Shown piece after piece: positions 23,121 to 34,899 of a DNA stretch of 64,000 bases; the stretch's first letter is position 1, and the number at the start of each line of letters is the position of its first letter. Where the stretch lies: assembly GCF_030269925.1 (NCBI RefSeq), contig NC_085107.1:14446001-14510000 (forward strand). The letters run 5' to 3'. This stretch comes from Bombyx mori (Eukaryota > Arthropoda > Insecta > Lepidoptera > Bombycidae). Both the position numbers and the translations under genes were made by a program. The notes under the pieces are model-generated. The model was not told where the DNA came from. It did not search any database and saw nothing but the letters and a program-made list of their open reading frames with translations.

Positions 23121-24320
23121 GGTCATAAGTATTGTCACACAGTAAAAACTTTTCTTTTAGAATGCTGGCCACAAAAAAGTTTATTGAATTCGAATTTCGA
23201 GTTGTTCATGAAAATAAAAATGTATACTTTTAGAATTTTACTCATTTTTAAATATAGAGTGGACGCTTAAAGAAGACCGTGTTGCAGTTATTGCGTTGCA
23301 TCGTTGCGGTTACGCGCCAATTCAAATTTTTAACATACTGAAAATTTTGAATATAACCAAAAGATTCGTTTATCGTACCATCAAACGATACAATGAAGAC
23401 TCTAGTGTAGGTGACAGGTCAAGAAGTGGTCGCCCTCGGTCTGTTATGACTCCAGCAGTGATAAAAGCTGTGAAGGCGCGAATTCAAAGAAATCCCAAAC
23501 GTAAGCAGAAACTATTGGCCCTTCAGATGGGGTTAAGCAGAATCACGGTGAAAAGGGTGTTAAATGAAGACTTAGGGCTTCGGGCATATCGAAGAAAAAC
23601 AGGACATCGTTTGAATGCTCGTCTAATGGACCTGAGACTGAAGAGATGCCGCGCTTTGTTGAAGCGGTACGCGGGAAAAAAATATCGGGAAATTCTTTTT
23701 TCGGATGAAAAAATTTTTACCCTAGAAGAGAGCTACAACAAACAAAATGATAAGGTGTACGCACACAGTAGTGAAGAACCGAGCAACCGTATTCCGCGTA
23801 TCCAACGAGGTCATTTTCCATCCTCGCTCATGGTATGGTTGGGAGTTTCTTATTGGGGCTTAACAGAGGTACATTTTTGTGAGAAAGGTGTAAAAACAAA
23901 TGCAGTTGTGTATCAAAATATAGTCCTGACGAACCTTGTGGAACCTGTTTCTCATACCATGTTCAATAACAGGCACTGGGTATTCCAACAAGATTCGGCG
24001 CCAGCTCATAGAGCGAAGAGCACACAAGACTGGCTGGCGGCGCGTGAAATCGACTTCATCCGGCACGAAGACTGGCCCTCCTCCAGTCCAGATTTGAATC
24101 CGTTAGATTACAAGATATGGCAACACTTGGAGGAAAAGGCGTGCTCAAAGCCTCATCCCAATTTGGAGTCACTCAAGACATCCTTGATTAAGGCAGCCGC
24201 CGATATTGACATGGACCTCGTTCGTGCTGCGATAGACGACTGGCCGCGCAGATTGAAGGCCTGTATTCAAAATCACGGAGGTCATTTTGAATAAACTTTA
24301 GTGTCATAAGTTGATGACCA
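23121..24320 (+). mobile_element. maT-type DNA transposon
   Basis: About 1.2 kb, bracketed by an imperfect inverted repeat: GGTCATAAGTATTGTCACAC on the left and a right end whose reverse complement begins GGTCATCAACTTATGACAC. The length and contents match maT elements. It encodes the transposase listed separately. Confidence 0.65.
23296..24294 (+). CDS. maT (DD37D) transposase
   Basis: 332 residues from the listed start. Two helix-turn-helix regions lie in the first 100 residues, with GRPR-like RSGRPRSV near 44. The catalytic Asp residues are in ILFSDEKIF (near 137), QQDSAPAH (near 234) and SPDLNPLDYKIW (near 272), with exactly 37 residues between the last two; this defines the maT group of the Tc1/mariner superfamily. 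The frame stays open back to 23218 (a stop precedes it) but has no ATG before TTG 23296. The reading NIEWTLKEDRVAVIAL upstream looks like genuine transposase. The start codon is therefore lost, or supplied by a short upstream exon; TTTTTAAATATAG at about 23256 would be an acceptor. The catalytic part is intact. Confidence 0.9.
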   Translation: MHRCGYAPIQIFNILKILNITKRFVYRTIKRYNEDSSVGDRSRSGRPRSVMTPAVIKAVKARIQRNPKRKQKLLALQMGLSRITVKRVLNEDLGLRAYRRKTGHRLNARLMDLRLKRCRALLKRYAGKKYREILFSDEKIFTLEESYNKQNDKVYAHSSEEPSNRIPRIQRGHFPSSLMVWLGVSYWGLTEVHFCEKGVKTNAVVYQNIVLTNLVEPVSHTMFNNRHWVFQQDSAPAHRAKSTQDWLAAREIDFIRHEDWPSSSPDLNPLDYKIWQHLEEKACSKPHPNLESLKTSLIKAAADIDMDLVRAAIDDWPRRLKACIQNHGGHFE

Positions 24321-25913
24321 ATGATGAATCTCGACTGCATTGCGCTATCTTTCATTATACATATTAAATGTACGTAATGTATGAAGTACAATAGTGGTTA
24401 CTGAAACTCATAGATGGTGAATTTCGCAGTATAAGATATGAGATTAGTCTTAATTGTAACACATACAATTCTAGCTGATCTATCTTTGAAACTGAAACGA
24501 ATTAATGCCACGCAAAAATTTGAAACGGACCGTATCTTTGTCTACTTGATCACATAAGGAAGGCCCGTTACTATTCGACATGTAAGTACGTTGTTGCATC
24601 AATCAATACGAAGGCAGGTCATCTTTCTTAAATACCTTTTTACTAAACTACCGACTCTTGGTATCATGCCAGAAGCCTTCCCTGAAGTAACAAACAAAAT
24701 TTATAAAGTTTCAATTCAATCATAAAAACCCCGAACGAACGCATAGAACACTAACAAAATAGAAAACGAACACATCTTCATCCTTTAATTTAGAGAAAAT
24801 GAAAAATGCAATATATACTGCAACTGCGCATGTCTTCTAATATCGATTTGCAAATGTTCTAGACGGCTGCCTGAGCTACTTACTGGCTGAGCCACTGGCG
24901 GAACACAGACATTTCCTTTGAACGTATTAACACATATTCTGTGTATTTATCTATTATCTCGTGTTTTAAGTACAGCAGCTGGTTCACATTCGCGGTAAGT
25001 TACTGAAAAATCATGAGTTAATTGTTATAATGTGTTTTCTTTAGATGAGCTTTAGGTGCGTACTAATTTGGGAAGAAATTACGCAAATATAAAACTAAGT
25101 GGTTAAAGCTTAATAATAATGAAGTGGAATGACGATTTAAACATTGACAACGATCTGTTAAAATTTCTTTATATTCTTGTGACTCTGGTAATTTGAAAGA
25201 AGTATTTTTTTTTTTGAAGATCCCATTTCTTTGTGTACATATCAACAAGTAGGTAAGCAACTTATTTGCTCTGCACAAAGATAGAAAAGAAACACATCGT
25301 TTCTCGTATGAATACCAAAAATTCCGTACTGCTGGTTCAATGGCTGCTATTTGAAAATATATAATTTCAGCATTTACTATTGCGTTTCAATACCTGTAGC
25401 TATTTTTGTGCTTTTGTATATTTCGGGGCTCACCCATGTAGCAAACGATTTTGACACGGTGCTATGTATTGATCACTAATACGAACTACGCTTATGGACA
25501 ATTATATAAGAATGCAAAAAAAAAACATATTTTCTGTTGTACTTACCTAATTATCCTGGAGACTTGTATCAGAAAATAGAACATGAAACAAAGAGAGTAC
25601 TTTAATATCAAATACTTTTAATATTAAAATATATTCATTATATACTAACTTCAAATTAACATTATTATTTACTGCGTACTATTTTTGCAATATTTTAATT
25701 TAGTTTTTTTTTTGCATTCTTTAACTTATATATTGTGTTAAATGTAATCAAATCAAATATTTAAAAATATCGGAATTTACTGGTACATCTACTTGGCCGG
25801 ATTATTGCATGTTTCGCGGGGTGGACATAAACGGAGAGGTGTAAGCAGAGATGAGAAGTTCATTGTTTGTAGTATGGACCATCGTTATCTGAAGTAAGAA
25901 CGAAGCTCTTTAT
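24321..25913. other. No gene seen
   Basis: AT-rich with scattered short frames, none with a recognisable domain. There is an A9 run near 25518 and a T-rich run near 25206. Confidence 0.5.
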
Positions 25914-26300
25914 TGGTGGTAGGGCCTCTTTTACTGGTGGTAAGGCTTCATTTACTGGCGGTAAGGCCTCATTTACTGGCGGTAGGGCCTCTTTACTGGT
26001 GGTAGGGCCTCTTTACTGGTGGTAGGGCCTTTTTACTGGTGGTAGGGCCTCTTTACTGGTGGTAGGGCCTCTTGTGAGTCCGTACTACTAGGTACCACCA
26101 CCCTATCGATTTCTGCTGTGAAGCAGTAATGCGTTTCGGTCTGAAGGGTGGGGCAGACGTTGTAACTATACTGAGACCTTAGAACTCATATCTCAAGACG
26201 GGCGACGGCATTTACGTTGTAGATGTCGATGGGCTCCAGGAACCACTTAACACCAGGTGGGCTGTGAGCTCGTCCACCCATCTAAGCAATAAATAAAAAA
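25914..26300 (+). repeat. Bm1-type SINE with tandemly amplified head
   Basis: Eight head units starting GGTGGTAGGGCC or close variants at 25915, 25936, 25957, 25978, 25998, 26018, 26038 and 26058 (periods of 21 then 20 bp). The last unit runs into a normal SINE body ending ATCTAAGCAATAAATAAAAA. The amplified part corresponds to the first 20 or so bases of the truncated SINE form. Confidence 0.93.
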
Positions 26301-27460
26301 AAAACAAGAAGATCAATCATATGAGAAAAAGACTGGAATGGACAAGAATAACATGGCAATAGCCTGCCCTTCTCGCCGCAATCAATCAATAGCTCAATAT
26401 AATAATGTTCGTATCGTGAAAATTCGAATGAAGGAGTTTGAAGAACATTTTTATTCAAATATGAGTTCAGGTTTTGTTTGAAAATAGAAGAATGGAATAT
26501 GATTGGCAAATAATAGAAGGATTGCAGTGGAGGCGCCCAGGTGAGAGAAGATTCACTGCAACATTGATCAATGGAACAATGGGAAAATCATCATTCGTAA
26601 CTTTGGGATTGGATCACTAACAGCTGCACGTTTTATAATTAAATTGAGTTTTGTAACAAAACCTTGTACCTCTTCATCTCTGAAAAAAATTTGTGTATTT
26701 TTTCATGATACTGCTATTACAGAAGTCTAACACCTTTGCTATTAAAAACAAACCTATAAGTTAACTTAAGCGCCATAGTATATAAGAAATAATCTTGAAA
26801 GAAAAATTAAGAAGATATGATCCGCCGCCTTATATTGAGAGATCTCTAAAATGCATCTCAAGAAGAATGGTCTCTTAAAATTTGATTGATAACGTGAATT
26901 AGACTAATTCAAGGACATTAGAAGAAATAAAGGAAGCAATACTAGACACAGATTGCAGACTTTCCTAAGGATTTATGAAAAAAACAAAAATGTCAAGTAA
27001 AAAACGTAAAAAAGAAAAAATAATTTTGTAAAATACTCCTTTATTAAATGTCGTCAGTTTTTGTCATTTGATCCTTTGTTTTATTATCCTTTACGTTTTA
27101 AAATTTAATAATAAAAAGTAGGTAAATCCGAATTGTTAAACTTATTGTTACTAATAGTCATGATTTATGTTTTAGGCAAAAATCAAACAGCGACCACGAA
27201 GAGTATACTTATTATATTTCTTATTTCTGTACATATAGAAAGTATAATATAAGCAATAAAAGCATTAATTTGTTCATAATTAAAATTGATGTAGAGCAAC
27301 AAACCTCTGTGCTAAGAAATAGAGTTCATTTTTACAAAACCATAATTTGTATTTGCGTACCTACCAAAAAACCATGGTTTACATATTTATACATTTCATA
27401 AAATTTCAATATTCAGCACACACATACATATGGTACAGAATTTTAACTATACATTATATA
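26301..27460. other. No gene seen
   Basis: AT-rich stretch without a supported coding frame or bounded repeat. Confidence 0.5.
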
Positions 27461-27695
27461 TTATACTAGCGACCCGCCCTCGCTTCGCTTCGGAAACTGT
27501 AATTTATTATTGATTTCTCCACTATTTAATGGATGTTATTATACATATATAAACCTTGCTCTTCAATCACTCTTTCTATTAAAAAAACCGCATCAAAATC
27601 CGTTGCGTAGTTTTAAAGATTTAAGCATACATAGGGACAGACAGATATAGGGACAGAGAAAGCGACTTTGTTTTATACTATGTAGTGATATGAAT
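27461..27695 (+). repeat. RTE-like dispersed repeat
   Basis: Begins TACTAGCGACCCGCCCTCGC and ends AAGCGACTTTGTTTTATACT; the middle includes CCGCATCAAAATCCGTTGCG. This is a repeat shared by many insect genomes, probably the 3' part of an RTE-type retrotransposon. It lies just upstream of the zinc-finger gene. Confidence 0.6.
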
Positions 27696-27855
27696 ATCTA
27701 AGTAAATGTCATCTGTGTTAATTATCATCATTTTAAAATTATTGTGATTTTTTCTTTGACTAAGGAACGGTACTGAATTATAATTGTCATTTGGTTGATT
27801 GGTTGTGTTAATTGCTTGTGCTTTTATTAAGCATATCGTTTACAGAACCTCAAAG

Positions 27856-30004
27856 ATGATACCGAAGCTGAACAGGAATGCGATCTTAGTGGGGAAAGTC
27901 CACTCCTGCTGTCTTGTCTGTGGCAATTACTTCCCCACTGAGAAGGATGCTAACAGACATATTTCGAAAAAAGGCCACAAGAAGAATTTGGAAGCTAACG
28001 GCTTCGTGGAAGAATTTATAAATGACCACATTAGGGAGGTTAGTGCTCTTTATTTAACAATTATAAAATAAAGATAAACAAATAAACTATTATAAAAAAT
28101 CGGTTTATTACTCTACTGTTAATTGAAATAAATTATTTTTTTCGGTTTATTACCACAGGTCAAAAACGGATTCTTCTGTGAATACTGTAACAAGTACATA
28201 TCGGGGCCCACCAAAATAAGGCTCCATATTTTGGAAAACACGCATATCAATAATAAGGGCATCCGAAACCTGGAAAGAGTGGGAAATAATATAGTTGCTT
28301 TCAAAAATGTGACTATCGCCAAAGCAGCTTGGCATGGAATCGTTGGACATACCTGCTTGATCTGCAATATTAAATTTGGAGATATGGAGATTCACATTTC
28401 TACTAAGGAGCATCTCTTTAAATTAGTGCAAACTGAAGTGAAGTTTGCAACTCATAAAGGACTCTACAGGACGGTTAGTATGTCACTCAAGGTATTTACT
28501 AAGCTTGGAAAAATGAAAGATAAAATTTAGGTTACAGCAAAGAAAGCTATAGTATTGAGTAAACGCTTTTACTTGAATTTTTTTTCAAATGTTTTTCCAT
28601 AGTCCTTATCCTCTAAATTATCGACTTATTAAAAAAGTATTTACTATTGTTACTCCATGATTTGAAAATTTCCGAATTTCAGATGAAGGAAAACTCTGTT
28701 CATTGCTTGACGTGCAATGAAGTTATTAAAACCGCTACTCAAATATTTGTGTCACTCCACTTTTCCCATCCTAAGCACAAACAAAAGTATCAGCAATTAG
28801 AACGTAGAGATGCTGAACCTAACGTGCGAGTTGAATCACCAGTTTTACAGCTGGATAAAACTGGTGACGAAGATACATCAGATGATGGCAACCAGGAAGG
28901 TGAAGGACAATATCTGGATGTGGCCCAGGGCTATTCCTACGAGGAGCCATTGCTTGTTTGCGATTCGAAAGATTCACAGGAGCATGTAGTAAAAAGGGAG
29001 CCTCTGCATCAATTCGTCAATACCATTTTCGTGATTGAACATTATTCGGCAGCTAACAAAGACGTCGTCATTAACAGGAGAATTGTTGTGAATGTATTCA
29101 GCTTTTATTTGGTAACGAACACGGACACTTTGAAATGTCAAGCTTGCGAGTTCGAATTAACGTTTGATCAAATTGACGCCCACAAGGCTACTGTGAGACA
29201 CGAAGCTGCGATGAAGGAAATCCCAGTTATTGTGATAGACTCTGTTGAAAACGAATTCATCAGAGAGGTAATATATTTCTAAGTCGTTTTATTATACACA
29301 ATCGAGTACAGATTCAGTGTAAAGCAATTTCTATGACATACGAATGAAGGCGCTTATCTGGGAACATGATCCTAAAGCGTGAACGCGCTAGATTTACAGA
29401 TATTTGATCAGCCAAAGGGATGGAAATAGGAAGATTATTTCCTGTTGGCTGTCTGGGATATATGCCAAATAATCCAATTTTGAATTTGAATTTACAAGGA
29501 GAGTAGTTGCATATTATCCACGAGATTCTACTTGATCCTAGTTCCTCTAATTTTAATCAAAAGTAAAGGGTATCCGACAAGGCAACCCAAATGGGGCTGC
29601 CTCAAGCTACGTGTACTCCTTCTCTTCCTCCGTCAATAAATAGTTAATTAGTAGATAAGCACTTGTGCTTTACTAGTCCCAGAGGAACAAAAGCCTACTA
29701 GGCCTTCCCAAAAGAGGCATGGCCGGTCTTAATCACATAAAAGTACATTTCAAATACCCAATATCCTATCTGATGGATTGAAATAAAGTGCTTAATTGAA
29801 TTCTACTTTATAGAAACTTTTCCATTCTAGGTACGTCCAGAGGAGTACCACTGCGGCTTCTGCAATATTATTATACCGGGCTTGGACGCGATCGTAGAGC
29901 ACTTGAAGACACTCGTCCACAAGAAAGCCAAGAACAGTGCTTCGTGGCGTCTACAAAGACATCTTCTGAGGAAGAGGCTTTCTGAGTTCAGCCTAAATGA
30001 CTAA
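27856..30004 (+). CDS. C2H2 (U1/matrin-like) zinc-finger protein, four exons
   Basis: Joined exons 27856-28038, 28159-28473, 28683-29267 and 29831-30004 give 418 residues in frame to a TAA. All three introns are phase 0 with GT and AG borders (GAG|GTTAGT, CACAG|GTC; ACG|GTTAGT, TTCAG|ATG; GAG|GTAATA, TCTAG|GTA). Six finger-like units have a C-x2-C then widely spaced His: CCLVCGNYF...H, CEYCNKYI...H, CLICNIKF...H, CLTCNEVI...H, CQACEFEL...H and CGFCNIII...H. The spacing resembles matrin/U1-type fingers, which bind RNA or DNA in the nucleus. An acidic linker (DKTGDEDTSDDGNQEGEGQ) lies between fingers four and five. The start is the first ATG after a possible 5' UTR acceptor (TTTACAG at 27839-27845); an upstream TTG extension is not used. 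I do not recognise the orthologue. Confidence 0.85.
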
Positions 30005-30800
30005 ATCATGGAGATTACCAGATTTCTCTTAAAGTTTTACCATTAACAGTCCTATTTTGAATAATAATCAACTAAAGTAGACTAAAAGCAACAGCTGATA
30101 ATTTAAGTTCTCCATCTCCATCTGGAGATGTTATCAAGTGGAACGAAACCGCATAGTTCTGCGACAACCAAAGGAATAGTTTGCTGACCCAAAATATATG
30201 AGTCCACAGAGCAAACCATAAACAGCGAGCAGTGACTACTTAATGCAATAAGCATTTAATAATGTAAAGTCGCGGTCTCGAGAACGAATACCAGTTCATT
30301 CATTGTCTTTTAAAAGTTTGCCTCTAACGAGAATGACTTTAATCGAGATAGCTTAAACCAAACAGCAGCTTGGAATGATTTTATTAAATCGACGAATCAG
30401 CATTTATTAACAGTTCTCCAATCGTATACTCCTGTTCTCCTGTATTTTATCTTAGATTATCAACTGTAGCAGACTTTTTTCATTAACTATGGTGTAGTAG
30501 TATATAGTGTAGTAGTATTTGCATTTAGTGCGGACATTTTAATAACTTTTAAACGCACGATTGTAGCTTATTCTTCAAGTCATAATGTTTAGATATATAT
30601 CAGCTGTAGCAAGTTTAATGTTTGATAATCATTTGGGCGACCTTTCGAAATTCTAGAAATTGTAATGATATTCTTTTGTAGTGCCAAATTTCAGCATAGA
30701 TGATGAAATGGGTATTTATGTTTAGATGGCCTAAACTCCTAAACCATACGTAGCTGTTGTCGTTAGTAATAATAAATATAATCACTTGAGGTTAAATATA
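30005..30800 (+). other. 3' UTR and downstream flank of the zinc-finger gene
   Basis: No coding. An AATAAA at 30769-30774 is the best candidate polyadenylation signal, though about 770 bp from the stop. No nearer AATAAA was seen. Confidence 0.4.
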
Positions 30801-31045
30801 GCGGGTGGCACCCTAGGCGTCTAGTTGTTAGATAAACGCTAGAACGATTTGAGCCAGAGAACAAACACACGTGAAGCCGTGTTGTGAAGGACCGCATACC
30901 ATCTTGTAGTCAGGATTTACTTGAAGACAAATTATCTTAACGCTATTTGCGTTTGAGAAGTCTTGTGGAACTGTTTTAATAAAGACCATGAAGAGTCAGC
31001 TGTCGTATCAGTATACAGCAAGTTATATTCGTGCCACCCGTTTTC
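30801..31045. mobile_element. About 245-bp element with inverted GGGTGGCAC ends
   Basis: CGGGTGGCAC near 30804 and GTGCCACCCG near 31032 are exact inverted copies. The interior holds a polyadenylation-like TTAATAAAG near 30974. A solo LTR with unusually long inverted termini or a MITE are both possible. No target duplication is clear and nothing is coded. Confidence 0.5.
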
Positions 31046-32144
31046 ATGTCATAGTTTTAGGGGTAATTAAAGTGTCTACAGGAGGTAGAATTTAACATCA
31101 AATAGATGGGTTCCCTACTTATTGGGATTTCGATTGTCTATGAGAAGACGAAGAAGAAACGGTCTTATCGTTCGACGGCCATATCCGTGGCTTGGAGACA
31201 CTTTTAGTAGATCAAGTAATTCTAGATATTTTATCTCTTCGTATATCTCATATTACCTAATATACTCAGTAGGAATTAATATCATAATTGATATTTTTAA
31301 ATATCTTTTTAGATTTACCGTAGAAAATCAATGTCATATGATACTATGTAATGGAATTATTGTATGTGAAAAATAAATGATAAAAAAAGTTATAACTTGT
31401 TTGCTTAAATCTAAAAAAATTTACGCAACATATTACATATATATAGTTAGTTACTTGTCCTGAGTGATTGAGCGACTCATTGATTCATCCACGCAGAGCC
31501 TAAGCCGCTGGGGATACCAACTCGAAATTTTGCAGATGGTGCTTTTTATCTTGTAAGTATTCCAATAAGAAGATTTTTTGAAATTTAGCTTCTCCTCCGG
31601 GGTTAATTAATGATAAATGGTACTATGGAAGTCCGCAATGTTCAACATAAGAAGTGCATAATTTTATACACTTTCTCGTTTTTTCTAAAATTTACTCCGA
31701 AAAGGATTAGGAATAGGGTCAGCCATATCCAATCTAGGTGACAGGGCAAGGCAAAGCCGCTGTCATCCGAAACATCGTCTTCTCGCATTAAAACCTACAA
31801 ATTCAAGTCTCAAAACTTACAAATTTTACGGGAGAGTGTTTTAAAGGTTTATTAACATGTGATATTTTTAATATTAATGATCTTTGCAATATTCATTTTT
31901 TATTTTTTGCCAGTTACATTTATCTGTCTTTTAAAGTAAAATAAAATTATGTATTAATTTTGTTGATAGTAGTCAAAATATAGGTAAACTAAGAAAAATA
32001 AAAAACTAAAACTGAATTAGGCTCTTTTGACAGTATTTATGAGAAAAATACTGGTGATACCAAATGATTCCGTATATTAACTCAATTTCGAATATTTTTG
32101 GAAATTGTACACTTGTAAATTGTCTTTTCGCATCTCCCGGATCC
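31046..32144. repeat. Intergenic DNA with a LINE-like repeat piece
   Basis: Around 31478-31620 the sequence TCATCCACGCAGAGCC...CGAAATTTTGCAGATG resembles the 3' part of a dispersed lepidopteran retroelement. A frame at 31122-31376 has no domain and is not supported. The rest is AT-rich. Confidence 0.4.
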
Positions 32145-32582
32145 ATTCTCGGCGCTTTTGGGCTCTTCAAGCACCGGTCACCGTCGTCTCTTCGTCGTAA
32201 TCGACGAGTTCGACTGGCGAATTAACCCATAGACACAACCCACTGAGTTTCTCGCCGCATTTTCTCATTGGGTCGCCATTCCGATCCGGTGGTAGATTTC
32301 GCGAAGTACTGATCTTTCCCGGTCCTCGTTCTCGTCGAACCCGTCGTTTGCGATGAAGGGCTCGACGAGTTAATTAACCCACATACACAGCCCACTGAGT
32401 TTCTCGCCGGATTTTCTCAGTGGGTCGCGTTTCCGATTCTGTGGTAGATTCTGCGAAGCACGGCTCTTGCTAAGGTTCGTGTTAGCGACGTCATCCGTTT
32501 GATCTCTGTGGGCTCACCTACTAGTTAAGGTTACGCTGAAATAGCCTCTCAAGGCTATCAGCTTAGGCAGGAAAAAAAAGCT
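32145..32582 (+). repeat. Family B repeat, dimeric
   Basis: Two successive copies of the family B 5' half (CACTGAGTTTCTCGCCGCAT near 32248 and CACTGAGTTTCTCGCCGGAT near 32393). Only the second continues through TGAAATAGCCTCTCAAGGCT into the A-rich tail. Both halves carry TCGACGAG and GAATTAACCCAT-like blocks. Two close insertions or an internal duplication would explain it. Confidence 0.85.
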
Positions 32583-33380
32583 GATTTTGCTAAGGCTGCT
32601 GTTAGCAAACTATTTCTCAGTTAACCACGCGAAGCCAGGGCGGGTCTTTATTGTTGACCCGCATACTAAGTTTCCATTAGATACTCGTAAGATAATCTAT
32701 TTAATGGGTAGCTATCTTTATATAAATAAAAACACTTTTTATATTTTTTATTTATTTTATGAACAACATTGCAGTACAGAAAGGCTCTTTAAGAGAGCCT
32801 CAGGCTATGGATAATGATTACATGCAACATAGAGATCATTAAAATGACTAATACATCAAGAACATTGAAACACTAATATCTATATGGTTAACCCTTTATA
32901 AGTCAAAGGCAAATTACGTCAGAAAGAAACAAATTACAAATGCAACATTATTTTAAGCATTATCTTCTCTTTGTATAAATCTTCTAATAACCCTCCCCGG
33001 AAAGATCAAAGTCAAACTTTTGGCCTTGAACTAAGATTTAAATGGCTTTAAGTTACAAACTGTGATTGTCCGGGCGGTTCGACGGTGATGGAGTCAAACG
33101 GAAGCACATTGAGTTCTATCCTGGTCCTGGCACTTATCTGAGAATTCACTGTGTTCACTGAACACACGATTTTCAAGCGCAACTTTACATTAGTATTCAA
33201 CTATTCCAATGCAGTTACTAGCGGAACTGTTTCTGATCTAAATCCTCGGCTTAGTCTATGGAAACTTATCAAGGATTTAACGATTGAAGAGGGTGAAAAA
33301 GAACAAGAGTAGAATTTTTCTTCGTCAATACGAGACGCTTCAAAGACATCGATTTATCATGCAGTACTAGATACATATGT
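32583..33380. other. No gene seen
   Basis: AT-rich with no supported coding frame. Near 32583-32610 there is a short partial repeat of the preceding element (TTTGCTAAGGCTGCTGTTAGC). Confidence 0.45.
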
Positions 33381-33381
33381 A

Positions 33382-34640
33382 ATAGGCTGGAGAAAAAGTT
33401 TCTTCGTAAAAGAAAATTCATTAAAAAAAGAAAATTCACAACATTTTTAATATATATTATTATATATATTTACATTTAACTAAAGTATGTAGATACCATT
33501 TTATTCGATAAAATTTTGCCATCTTGCAGGTAGAGACATGATCCCATTGCTATACAAATTTTGGGGCTTCTGGTCAAAATACCGCGACAATTGGTTTTGG
33601 CAGTCCTCTCGTGATCTTAACCAGACACTGCCTAAAAATTCTGAAGAGACCGAAACAGGTGGAAATCTAAAGGTGCAAGATCAGGACTATACGGCGGATG
33701 CATTAACACCTTCCAGCCAAGCTCTTACTTTTTGCTGTCTAGCGTTATCATGATGAAAAACCACACATCTTCTGTTGATTAATTCCGGCCGCTTTCTCTC
33801 AACTTCTTGCTTTAATCTAATCCGTTGTTCGCAGTAGGGTTCAGAATCGATGGTCCTGTCTGGTGGTAACAGCTCATTATGAATAATGCTCTTCCAATCC
33901 CACCACACATACAGCATCACCTTGTTGCGAGTTAACCCGGGCTTTGCTACAGCCTGTGAAGCCTAACCGGCCTTTGACCACGACCTTTTTCGCACGTTCT
34001 TGTCGTCCGTGATCCACTCTTCATCACCAGTTATCAGCTTCTTCAAAAATGGTTCGGTTTCATTACGTCGTAATAAAGAATCACAAATGAGTACCTACAC
34101 AGTTCATTAGGTTTCTTTCAGTGAGCTCGTGAGGTAACCAATATCGAGCTTTTCGTGTACCCAGTTTTTTTTCAAATGCGCCAAAATTGTTTTGTGGTAA
34201 ATTCCAGTTTCTTCAGCTACATCATAACTACTGATATGCAGATCTTGCTTCACTTTTTCAAAAAATGGCATCCATTTTATTCGTAATAGGGCGACCAGAG
34301 CGACGAGCATCTTTGACATCAAAATTTCCGGATTGAAAACGCTTAAACCAAATTTGTGCTACTCTTACAGACACTGCACTAGGTCCATAGGTCCATAAAC
34401 ATCGCAAATTTTTTTCGCGGCTTGCGTTGCATTTTTACCTTTTTTGCAGTAAAATTATAAAACGTATCGAATTTCTTCATTAGATTCCCTCATCTTGACT
34501 CTCTACTCTAGATCGAGAATCAAACTCAAAAGTCCTAGTTCGAGCTTAATAAGAGTTTCCGACTGCGTAATTTGGCACGTTTTTGAAGTCACGGTATTTG
34601 AATGGATTCCGGAATTTGTAAAAATTTGGTGAATTCGTGT
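33382..34640 (-). pseudogene. Decayed mariner transposase
   Basis: Minus-strand pieces read as a mariner (DD34D-type) transposase: an N-terminal part at 34107-34322 (VAEETGIYHKTILAHLKKN, then HEKLDIGYLTSSLKE), an interior run near 34030-34100 (MKPNHFEE-like), and a catalytic part at 33687-33920 (MLYVWWDWKSIIHNELLP and VVFHHDNARQQKV). Frameshifts and stops separate them, and the expected DNARPH motif is altered. The left end has a mariner-like GGCTGGAGAAAAAGTTTCTT at 33385, while the right terminus is not recognisable. It cannot make a functional enzyme as read. Confidence 0.85.
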
Positions 34641-34692
34641 AAATTTTTTAAACTCATAGAGTGTAAGTTTTGACTGTATAGTCTATGACAGG

Positions 34693-34886
34693 AGCCCACT
34701 GAGTTTCTCGCCGGATCTTCTCAGTGGGTCGCGTTTCCGATCCGGTGGTAGATTCTGCGAAGAACTGCTCTTGCTAGGGTCAGTGTTAGCAACTCTCCGG
34801 TTGAACTCTGTGAGCTCACCTACAAACGTTAGGGCGAAGCTGAAATAGCCTCTCAAGGCTATCAGCGTAGGTAGGCAAAAAAAAAG
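34693..34886 (+). repeat. Family B repeat with 13-bp target duplication
   Basis: A 5'-truncated family B copy starting AGCCCACTGAGTTTCTCGCC and ending in A9. It is flanked by exact AGTCTATGACAGG at 34680-34692 and 34887-34899. Truncation, A-rich tail and target duplication together show target-primed reverse transcription. Confidence 0.95.
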
Positions 34887-34899
34887 AGTCTATGACAGG

